From positions 1 to 21,714 of the forward strand of contig WGAU01000164.1 of the NCBI GenBank assembly GCA_015494645.1: a DNA stretch of 21,714 bases, in the 5' to 3' direction. This document shows, piece after piece, positions 14,821-21,255 of this stretch; position 1 is the first letter of the stretch, and every line of letters starts with the position of its first letter. Under the pieces are notes generated by a model that saw only the letters and a list, made by a program, of their open reading frames with translations, was not told the DNA's origin and did no database searches. The DNA is from Aquificota bacterium. Lineage in GTDB: Bacteria; Thermosulfidibacterota; Thermosulfidibacteria; Thermosulfidibacterales; Thermosulfidibacteraceae. The translations under genes and the position numbers were made by a program.

Positions 14821-15957
14821 TTACCTCCATAGAATTTCTTGTGCTCTTTTCACTCCATCACCCATTTCAAAGTTGGTGTACCCAAGTTCTCTGAGAACTC
14901 CTTCAACGGCTCCTATAACGCTGAGCATGTCAAATTTGGTGACATACCCCATGTGAGAGATCCTGAATATTTTGCCTTTGAGCTTTGCCTGTCCCCCTGC
15001 AATGATCACGCCGTACTTTTCCCTGAGAATTTTGGGTATCTTTCCTCCGTCTATCCCTTCGGGAACCTTTACTGCGGTTACCGCCTCGCTGGGGGACTTA
15101 GAGAAAAGCTCAAGGTTCAATGCCTTCATGGCTTCCCGTGTGGCCTCTGCAAGAAGGGCGTGTCTTGCAAAAACATTCTCAAGTCCCTCTTCCTTTATAA
15201 GCTTGAGATTTTCACAGAGACCGATGATAAGTGATACGGCTGGTGTGTAGGCCGTCTGGTTTTTGGCCTGACTTTTTCTCTCCTTTTTAAGATCAAAGTA
15301 GTATTTGGGCGACCTTGATTGTTCAACGGCTTCCCATGCCTTGTCGCTCAAGGTGATGAAGGCAAGTCCTGGCGGGAGCATGAAGGCTTTTTGTGAGCCG
15401 CTTACCACTACATCCAGTTCCCACTCATCGGTTTTTACATCAAAAACTCCTATAGCGGTTATCCCATCCACAACGCTTAAAACGCCTTTGCTCTTGCACA
15501 GTTCTGCAAGCTCCTTGGTAGGGTGTTTAACACCTGTTGAGGTTTCGCTGGCCTGCCAGAAAACGGCTTTTACCCCTGGGTTCTGGTCAATAGCCTTTTC
15601 AACCTCTTCAACCTTAACAGCTTCTCCCCACTCAACGTCCACGTTCACAGCTTCTATGCCGAAGGCCTGACAAATTTCTGACCATCTTTCTCCGAACTTT
15701 CCTCCTCTTACACAGACAGCTTTATCTCCAGGGGACAGCAAGTTGCATACAGCAGCTTCCATAGCACCGGTTCCCGAAGAGGCCAAAATTAAGACGTCTC
15801 TTTCAGTTTGGAAGACGTATTTGAGTCCTTCCCTTGCCTCAGCAAATATCTGCTCAAATTCAGAGGTTCTGTGGTGTAGCATGGGTCTTGCCATGGCTAA
15901 GGAAGCCTCTGGAGGAACCGGCGTTGGACCTGGCGCGAATAGAAAATGCTTCTTCAT
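14821..15957 (-). CDS. Class V aminotransferase (alanine-glyoxylate / serine-pyruvate type), likely serine pathway
   Basis: This PLP-dependent aminotransferase is of the AGAT/SPT branch. From ATG 15957 it has 378 residues, typical for the family. The start LFAPGPTPVPP (6-16), HHR (28-30), SSGTGA (60-65), Asp164 in VVDGITA and the Schiff-base Lys190 in SGSQK are all present. Members use alanine, serine or phosphoserine with glyoxylate or keto acids. Because it is the first gene of an operon whose second gene is serA, I infer it converts 3-phosphohydroxypyruvate to phosphoserine, replacing SerC. Serine-glyoxylate aminotransferase is the main alternative. The longer reading from 16011 is rejected because GGAGG (15964-15968) fits 15957 and family N-termini begin here. 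Confidence 0.9.
   Translation of the reverse strand: MKKHFLFAPGPTPVPPEASLAMARPMLHHRTSEFEQIFAEAREGLKYVFQTERDVLILASSGTGAMEAAVCNLLSPGDKAVCVRGGKFGERWSEICQAFGIEAVNVDVEWGEAVKVEEVEKAIDQNPGVKAVFWQASETSTGVKHPTKELAELCKSKGVLSVVDGITAIGVFDVKTDEWELDVVVSGSQKAFMLPPGLAFITLSDKAWEAVEQSRSPKYYFDLKKERKSQAKNQTAYTPAVSLIIGLCENLKLIKEEGLENVFARHALLAEATREAMKALNLELFSKSPSEAVTAVKVPEGIDGGKIPKILREKYGVIIAGGQAKLKGKIFRISHMGYVTKFDMLSVIGAVEGVLRELGYTNFEMGDGVKRAQEILWR
14823..14828 (-). promoter_or_regulatory. Ribosome binding site deciding the serA start
   Basis: GGAGGT on the minus strand lies seven bases before ATG 14815. It overlaps both the rejected upstream ATG (14828-14830) and the TAA stop of the aminotransferase (14821-14823), a compact arrangement that suggests translational coupling. 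Confidence 0.75.
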
Positions 15958-15963
15958 GATAAT

Positions 15964-15968
15964 CCTCC
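15964..15968 (-). promoter_or_regulatory. Ribosome binding site deciding the aminotransferase start
   Basis: GGAGG (within a GGGGAGG run, 15964-15970) is read on the minus strand six bases before ATG 15957. The ATG at 15972 would place this site inside the gene and leave no ribosome site of its own. Confidence 0.7.
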
Positions 15969-16047
15969 CCATTTGTGCATTTTTTCTCTTTTGGGCTGTA
16001 TGCTTTACCACGAAAAGATTTCATGTTCAATAAGATGCACAAAAAGC

Positions 16048-16053
16048 AAGGGG
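16048..16053 (+). promoter_or_regulatory. Ribosome binding site deciding the P1 hydrolase start
   Basis: AAGGGG lies six bases before ATG 16060. No comparable site precedes the earlier in-frame starts near 15946 or 16003. Confidence 0.6.
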
Positions 16054-16059
16054 TATGGG

Positions 16060-16968
16060 ATGAAAGTTTCCCGTGTTGGCTTTGAGAACGTTCTTACTGC
16101 TGTGTACACTGATAAAAAGAACCTTACGGGAGCCACATGTTTGATATTTCCCGAAGGGGCAACGGGCAGTGCCATTGTGCTCGGTGGAGGTGCTACCACC
16201 AGAGGCTTTGATTCCCTTCGTCCAGAGGGTGCACCTACGAAGATATACGCCTTAGGTGTGGTTGGAGGAAGTGCCGCCGGTATAGATGCCCTACAGGGTG
16301 TTACCCGTTATTTAAGGGAAGAGGACATAGGCCTTGAGATTGACAATGTGAAGGTGCCCACTTTGGCAGGAGCGGTGATTTTTGACCTGTTTGTAGGTAA
16401 TCCTGTGGCTCCATCTGCCGAGGGTATTTATAGGTCGTGTATTGAGGCAAAGAAGGAAGTGCCCTTGGGGCGCTACGGGGCGGGCACCGGTGCTACAGTT
16501 GGTAAGCTGTTCACTGTAAAGTACGCTTCAAGCGGAGGACAGGGATATGTAGAGGAGGATTTGGGAGCCTGCCGTGTTGGGTGTCTGTGTGTAGTCAATG
16601 CTTTTGGGGATGTGAAGAGAAACGATGTGATTGTGGCTGGAACGAAGGATCCCAATACAGGGGATTTTGCCAACACGGCGTTGAAGATGCGTCACGGCAT
16701 CTTAAGAAAGGTTAAGAACATCACCGGCGATAATACAACCGTATGTGTTGTGTTAACCGATGCGGCTCTTTCCAAAGCAGAAGCTTACAGGGTAGCTGTG
16801 ATGGCAGCCTCAGGTATGGCCAGGGCTATTGATCCTGTATGGACCGTTTACGATGGAGATGTTGTTGTGGTTCTGTCCATTGGAAGCAAAAGGATTCATT
16901 ACCTTCAGATAGGGGCTGTAGCATCTAAGCTTGTGGAAGAGTGTATAGTTCTTGCTGTTTCCCCTTGA
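16060..16968 (+). CDS. P1 family (DmpA/NylC-like) self-cleaving N-terminal nucleophile hydrolase
   Basis: This 302-residue protein is of peptidase family S58/P1 (PF03576), which includes the aminopeptidase DmpA and the 6-aminohexanoate oligomer hydrolase NylC. Family members cut themselves before a Thr or Ser that becomes the nucleophile. Here GDNTTVCVVLTDA (223-235) matches the NylC-type site, so cleavage is predicted between Asn225 and Thr226. RYGAGTGATVGK (138-149) and GGATTRGFDSL (43-53) are also conserved features. No signal peptide is visible, so a cytoplasmic location is likely. The start at 16060 is chosen because AAGGGG (16048-16053) is six bases upstream and the family N-terminus begins here; the longer reading from 15946 would enter the opposite gene. 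The natural substrate is unknown. Confidence 0.88.
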   Translation: MKVSRVGFENVLTAVYTDKKNLTGATCLIFPEGATGSAIVLGGGATTRGFDSLRPEGAPTKIYALGVVGGSAAGIDALQGVTRYLREEDIGLEIDNVKVPTLAGAVIFDLFVGNPVAPSAEGIYRSCIEAKKEVPLGRYGAGTGATVGKLFTVKYASSGGQGYVEEDLGACRVGCLCVVNAFGDVKRNDVIVAGTKDPNTGDFANTALKMRHGILRKVKNITGDNTTVCVVLTDAALSKAEAYRVAVMAASGMARAIDPVWTVYDGDVVVVLSIGSKRIHYLQIGAVASKLVEECIVLAVSP

Positions 16969-17032
16969 AGTCTTGTCGCTAAACATTTATATTGATTCCA
17001 AATGATAAAAATCACAAAAATGGAGGTGTATC

Positions 17033-18355
17033 ATGAGAGGTTTTTTAGTTTTGTTATTGCCGTTGTTTCTTACTGTTCCGGTCTTTTCTGCTGAGATGGG
17101 CAAGTTCAAGTACAAAGATTTTAAGAAGCCAGAGCAGTGTGGAAGGTGTCACAAGCAGATATATCAAGAGTGGAAGAGCAGTCTAATGGCCAAGTCTTTT
17201 GTGCACAGGTGGGACGATGTTGAATACTTCAGGCTTGCCCTACCCCATGCTCTGAAGTTCTCAAAGGTTGCCGGAGTTAAAGGTGGGTGTATAGCTTGTC
17301 ATGCGCCTTTGGCCTTTTTGACCGGGGATATACCTCCCAAATCCCCTTCAGAGGGTACCAGAGCTAACGAGGGGGTTAGTTGTGAAATTTGCCATAACAT
17401 AGTTGGTACTACAGAGAAGGTGCCTTACAACTTCAGCTATATAATAAAGCCTGGAAGGGTTAAGCAGGGATCGAGAAAGAACGTTAGAGCCCCTCATGGA
17501 GTTAAATATTCAGAGTTCTTGAGGTCGCCGGAGTTCTGTGCCACATGTCATGACGAGGGTAGCCCCTATGGAGCTTGGGTCAAGAGCACTTATAGAGAAT
17601 GGAAGGAAAGTCCCTATGCCAAAGAGGGGGTGAGGTGCCAAGATTGTCACATGGGCTATGGCCCTGGTTATGTTACCAAGAGGAAGTTTCGTAAGGATAT
17701 GGCCCATCACACCTTCCATGGTGCCCATTCAAAGGCAAAGCTTGCCGGTGCGGTTGACTTAGGAGTTTACCCGGACAAGGACAGGGTGGTTCCCGGAGAA
17801 AAGGTTAAGATAACCGTAACGCTGTTTAACCAGAAAGTTGGACACTACATCCCTTCTGGATCTGCGGAAGAAAGGATGCTGTGGCTTGAGGTATGGGCTG
17901 TAGATGCCACTGGCAAGAGGTGGCACATACCTGTGGACAAAAAGGGCTTCAAAGGCGAAGAGTACACCATAGCTGATCCCAACGCCTATGCCTATCAGGC
18001 CATGGGAGAGATTCTCGGTATAAAGAACTTCAGGGGAGTGAAAAGGGATGGGGATGTCCCGAAGGGAGCAAGGATTTTCAGAAGACCGTTCTTTGATCCC
18101 AAGGGGCGCATGACAATCTGTCAGTGGTACACCAAAGACAATACCTTGGTTGATTACAGGATAGGACCCAGAGAGACCAAGGTGGAGACCTACACTTTCA
18201 GGGTTCCTAAGGATGCCATAGGTCCTATAAGGATTGAGGCCAAGCTCTACTATGCCTTGGTTCCTTCAAGCGTTGGCAAGTTTTTGGAGCTTCCCGAGAC
18301 AGAATACGAACCTGTGTTGGTTAACTCAGCCTCCGCCGTCCTCTCTACCAAGTAG
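17033..18355 (+). CDS. Secreted pentahaem cytochrome c (cytochrome c554-like family)
   Basis: This 440-residue protein has a signal peptide (hydrophobic 4-17, cleavage near FSA, 18-20) and five CxxCH haem sites at 36-40, 86-90, 117-121, 169-173 and 202-206. The spacing and the EWKSSLMAKSF stretch (46-56) resemble the cytochrome c554 / multihaem family (PF13435). Several histidines outside the motifs (for example 58, 72, 155, 225, 226, 229 and 232) could be axial ligands. About 240-440 contains no haem site and is beta-rich, perhaps an extra recognition domain. Haems imply periplasmic electron transfer. No catalytic partner such as a hydroxylamine- or nitrite-type reductase is next to it, so donor and acceptor are unknown. 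GGAGGT (17022-17027) precedes the start, and a terminator follows, so it looks like a single-gene unit. Confidence 0.92.
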   Translation: MRGFLVLLLPLFLTVPVFSAEMGKFKYKDFKKPEQCGRCHKQIYQEWKSSLMAKSFVHRWDDVEYFRLALPHALKFSKVAGVKGGCIACHAPLAFLTGDIPPKSPSEGTRANEGVSCEICHNIVGTTEKVPYNFSYIIKPGRVKQGSRKNVRAPHGVKYSEFLRSPEFCATCHDEGSPYGAWVKSTYREWKESPYAKEGVRCQDCHMGYGPGYVTKRKFRKDMAHHTFHGAHSKAKLAGAVDLGVYPDKDRVVPGEKVKITVTLFNQKVGHYIPSGSAEERMLWLEVWAVDATGKRWHIPVDKKGFKGEEYTIADPNAYAYQAMGEILGIKNFRGVKRDGDVPKGARIFRRPFFDPKGRMTICQWYTKDNTLVDYRIGPRETKVETYTFRVPKDAIGPIRIEAKLYYALVPSSVGKFLELPETEYEPVLVNSASAVLSTK

Positions 18356-18364
18356 TTGGATCTT

Positions 18365-18392
18365 GAAGGGGGCTTCAGGCCCCCCTTCCTTT
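18365..18392 (+). terminator. Rho-independent terminator after the cytochrome gene
   Basis: GAAGGGGG (18365-18372) pairs with CCCCCTTC (18381-18388) around an 8-base loop, followed by CTTT. The stem is strong and the T run is short. It starts 10 bases after the cytochrome stop and separates it from the trehalose operon. Confidence 0.75.
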
Positions 18393-18416
18393 ACAAACAT
18401 CCTCAACCATTATAAA
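18390..18416 (+). promoter_or_regulatory. Candidate promoter of the trehalose operon
   Basis: TTTACA (18390-18395, five of six to the -35 consensus) and TATAAA (18411-18416, five of six to the -10) are separated by 15 bp, somewhat short. Transcription would start near 18423, only a few bases before ATG 18428. Read by eye only. Confidence 0.45.
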
Positions 18417-18427
18417 CTAACTTTCGC

Positions 18428-20608
18428 ATGAATAGGCTTGTTATTGTTTCCAACAGGCTTCCTATAACTGTATCTCGCCAGCGGGGTGAACTTGTTTTCA
18501 CAAAAAGCGTTGGAGGAGTGGCCACAGGTCTTGGCTCCATTTACAAGGGATTGAAAAGTGTCTGGGTGGGATGGCCTGGAATAGCCCTTGAGGATGTGAC
18601 AGAGGAAGAGAAGCGCTACATTACAGGCAAGTTGCTTGAAGAGAACTGTTACCCGGTGTTTCTCACCAGAAAGGAGATCGGGCAGTACTACTACGGCTTT
18701 TGTAACAAAACCATCTGGCCTTTGTTTCACTATTTCTATCTCTACATGGAGTACGAGTGGGAAAGTTTTGAGGTTTATAAGGAGATAAACGAGAAGTTTC
18801 TGGAAAAGGTTTTAAGGGTTGCTCGTGAAGATGACATTATCTGGGTGCACGACTACCATTTGATGCTTTTGCCCAACATCATCCGGGAAAGACTAAAAGA
18901 AGCTACTATAGGATTCTTCCTCCACATCCCTTTTCCCACTTATGAGGTTTACAGGCTGCTTCCTGTAAGGGAAAACATACTTAGGGGGCTTTTGGGAGCG
19001 GATCTTATTGGTTTTCACACCTACGATTATGCCCTGCATTTTTTAGACAGCGTTATGTACCTTTTGGGTTATGAACACACCATGGGTGAAATTGAGGTAG
19101 GGGACAGGATTGTCAAGGTGGACGCCTTTCCCATGGGCATAGACTACCAACGCTTTGCTTCGGGCATAGAGAACAGAAGGGTTCAGAAAGAGTTGAGAAA
19201 GTTAAGAAAGCTTACGGAGGACCAAAAACTCATTCTTTCCGTTGACAGGCTTGATTACACCAAAGGAATAATCCAGAGGCTTTTAGCCTTTGAACTTTTT
19301 CTTGAAAGGTACCCGCAGTTTCACGGCAAGGTTACCCTTATCATGGTAGCTGTTCCCACACGTACGGGAGTTGAGCACTACATGAATCTGAAAAAAGAGG
19401 TGGAAGAGCTTGTGGGAAGGATAAACGGCAGGTTTGGCCAGGTGGGTTGGAATCCTGTGTGGTATCTGTACCGATCGGTGCCCTTTGAGACCCTGTCAAC
19501 CCTTTACAATGCTGCCCATGTGGCGCTGGTGACCCCCTTAAGGGATGGGATGAATCTCATAGCAAAGGAGTATTTGGCCTCAAAGGACAGGGATGGGAGG
19601 GGAGTTCTTGTTCTGAGCGAGTTTGCCGGTGCCTCTAAGGAACTTGGAGAGGCACTCTTGGTCAATCCAAACGATGTGGTGGGACTTTCGGAGGCTATAA
19701 AGGTGGCTTTAGATATGCCAGAAGAAGAACAGATTGAGAGAAACCGGACCATGCAGGAGCGCCTTAAGAGATATACGGTCAGGAGATGGGCCAGCGATTT
19801 TATGGAGACTCTTATAAAAGTGGCGAGAAAGCAGAGAGGATACATACTAATGAGGGTAAACGAGTTGATAATGTCCGATTTTGCAGAAAGATTTTCCAAT
19901 GCTGAGGATAAACTCTTGCTTCTTGATTACGACGGAACATTAGTTCCCTTTGCCGATAGGCCTGAAAAGGCCGTCCCCGATGATCATTTAAAGGATCTTC
20001 TCTTCAGACTTTCGCACAAGGCCAAGGTGGTGATTATTAGCGGAAGGGACAGAAAGGTACTTGATGGTTGGTTTTCTGATCTGGACATAGGTCTTGTTGC
20101 GGAGCATGGAGCCTGGGTGAAGGATGAAGGAAGATGGAAACTTCTGGAGCATGTAGCCAGCGATTGGAAAGATCAGGTACGGCCTATCATGGAAGTTTTT
20201 GTGGACAGAACTCCCGGAAGCTTCATAGAAGAAAAGGAGTTTTCCATAGCTTGGCATTACAGAAAGGCCGATCCAGAGCTTGCTACGGTGAGGGCAAGGG
20301 AACTGAAGAATACCCTTACCACTTTGGCGGCCAACCTAAATCTTGGTATCGTTGAGGGGCACAAAGTGCTGGAGGTGAGAAACGCTAACATCAACAAGGG
20401 ACGAGCGTCTAATTATTGGCTTTCCCTTAGGAACTGGGATTTCATTTTAAGTGCAGGAGACGATTGGACCGATGAGGACATGTTTGCGGTGATGCCTGAA
20501 AATGCTATCACTATAAAAGTGGGCATAAAGGCTACAAAAGCTAAGTACATTGTTGAATCCTATCGGGATATAAGGAATATACTATCTCTGTTTGCAGAGA
20601 GGGTATAA
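18428..20608 (+). CDS. Fused trehalose-6-phosphate synthase / trehalose-6-phosphate phosphatase (OtsA-OtsB)
   Basis: This 726-residue bifunctional enzyme has an N-terminal GT20 domain (about 1-470) that makes trehalose 6-phosphate from nucleotide-glucose and glucose 6-phosphate. The C-terminal HAD phosphatase (about 490-726) releases trehalose. Synthase motifs are SNRLP (8-12), GGVATGL (29-35), HDYH (141-144), RLDYTKG (274-280 with Arg274/Lys279) and RDGMNLIAKEY (372-382). Phosphatase motifs are LDYDGT (499-504, nucleophile Asp500 and Asp502), SGRD (538-541), NKG (656-658) and GDDWTDED (677-684). Both halves look complete. Such fusions are known in some thermophiles, Bacteroidetes and yeast/plant homologues. 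No ribosome site precedes ATG 18428, although MNRLVIVSNR is the family's normal N-terminus. It is the first gene of the trehalose operon; the product is a compatible solute. Confidence 0.95.
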   Translation: MNRLVIVSNRLPITVSRQRGELVFTKSVGGVATGLGSIYKGLKSVWVGWPGIALEDVTEEEKRYITGKLLEENCYPVFLTRKEIGQYYYGFCNKTIWPLFHYFYLYMEYEWESFEVYKEINEKFLEKVLRVAREDDIIWVHDYHLMLLPNIIRERLKEATIGFFLHIPFPTYEVYRLLPVRENILRGLLGADLIGFHTYDYALHFLDSVMYLLGYEHTMGEIEVGDRIVKVDAFPMGIDYQRFASGIENRRVQKELRKLRKLTEDQKLILSVDRLDYTKGIIQRLLAFELFLERYPQFHGKVTLIMVAVPTRTGVEHYMNLKKEVEELVGRINGRFGQVGWNPVWYLYRSVPFETLSTLYNAAHVALVTPLRDGMNLIAKEYLASKDRDGRGVLVLSEFAGASKELGEALLVNPNDVVGLSEAIKVALDMPEEEQIERNRTMQERLKRYTVRRWASDFMETLIKVARKQRGYILMRVNELIMSDFAERFSNAEDKLLLLDYDGTLVPFADRPEKAVPDDHLKDLLFRLSHKAKVVIISGRDRKVLDGWFSDLDIGLVAEHGAWVKDEGRWKLLEHVASDWKDQVRPIMEVFVDRTPGSFIEEKEFSIAWHYRKADPELATVRARELKNTLTTLAANLNLGIVEGHKVLEVRNANINKGRASNYWLSLRNWDFILSAGDDWTDEDMFAVMPENAITIKVGIKATKAKYIVESYRDIRNILSLFAERV

Positions 20609-21252
20609 TGTTTGTGGTTAAGGATTGCACTTTGGTGCAGATATCCACCGGGATAAAAGCCCAGAGCATGAGGGATCTTAGAGAAGGTATAGCCCAGGTT
20701 GATCCAGATTGTATCTATTATCACTTCTGGGGAAACAAGGTGGCGCCCAGCTTTGAAGAACACGAGTACAACAATGACTTTGCCCGGTGGGTTAAGAAAG
20801 AACTGAATGATATACTTCTTGCTGAGAAGCTGGCGGTGGTGGATCCTTCTGAATACGAAAGTATAGAGGATCTGAGGGAGGAGCTTATAGACATAATAGA
20901 CCACAGGCTTGACGAGCTGGACTTTCCCCCTGTTTCAAAGTACGACAGGCAGTTTCACTTTATAAAGGGCTTCGTGGTGGTCTTTGATACCTATCGGAGG
21001 ATTAAAGAGCCGAGAGACATGTGCATTGAGATTCCTAAAATGAGCGTTGGAAGCATATTTTACCACTTTATAGATGCGAGAAGGAGAAACGAGTCGGGGC
21101 TTGATGATTTTAGATTATGGCTTTTGGACAAAGGCGACGAGTACGCTTCCTTAGTCAAGAGGATTTCCGAGATTGATCCCTTCTTCAAGCCCCTGACGGA
21201 TATAAGAGAAGAGCTTGCTTCCCTTTTCAGGGACTTTTTTATGGAGATATAG
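20608..21252 (+). CDS. DUF5752-like protein with internal duplication, trehalose operon
   Basis: This 214-residue soluble protein has no signal peptide or membrane segment. It resembles the DUF5752 family, and no enzyme motif is recognised. It consists of two similar halves: IYYHF (36-40), DFARW (57-61), VDP (78-80) and DLREEL (88-93) recur as IFYHF (150-154), DFRLW (167-171), IDP (189-191) and DIREEL (198-203), at a near-constant offset of 110-114 residues. The start ATG overlaps the stop of the fused ots gene by one base (TAATG), with GAGAGGG (20597-20603) upstream, and treT follows three bases after its stop. The position between two trehalose-forming enzymes suggests a structural or regulatory role in trehalose synthesis, which is inference. 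Confidence 0.8.
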   Translation: MFVVKDCTLVQISTGIKAQSMRDLREGIAQVDPDCIYYHFWGNKVAPSFEEHEYNNDFARWVKKELNDILLAEKLAVVDPSEYESIEDLREELIDIIDHRLDELDFPPVSKYDRQFHFIKGFVVVFDTYRRIKEPRDMCIEIPKMSVGSIFYHFIDARRRNESGLDDFRLWLLDKGDEYASLVKRISEIDPFFKPLTDIREELASLFRDFFMEI

Positions 21253-21255
21253 GCC

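Larger units (their letters stand above)
15958..16059. promoter_or_regulatory. Divergent intergenic region with a 9-bp inverted repeat
   Basis: This 102-bp gap separates the divergent aminotransferase-serA-hisZ-purA operon and the P1-family hydrolase. TTTGTGCAT at 15972-15980 and its exact reverse complement ATGCACAAA at 16035-16043 are arranged symmetrically, with 54 bp between. Between them lie weak promoter-like hexamers: on the minus strand TTGAAC (16025-16030) with TAAAGC 17 bp on, and on the plus strand TTTACC (16004-16009) with TTCAAT 16 bp on. The repeats could be operator half-sites, but no regulator gene is adjacent. Confidence 0.4.

Noticed and set aside
14816..14830. Upstream ATG of serA adding five residues
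   Set aside because: This ATG overlaps the GGAGGT that serves ATG 14815 and has no ribosome site of its own.
14501..14956. 151-residue plus-strand frame opposite serA and the aminotransferase
   Set aside because: It is antisense to two strongly supported genes, with no ribosome site or family resemblance.
15946..16059. N-terminal extension of the P1 hydrolase (38 more residues)
   Set aside because: It would overlap the start of the opposite gene and the inverted-repeat region. The family N-terminus and ribosome site both point to 16060.
16981..17012. AT-rich stretch before the cytochrome gene as an FNR-type box (TTGAT...)
   Set aside because: TTGAT is present, but the required ATCAA half-site is not found at the right spacing.
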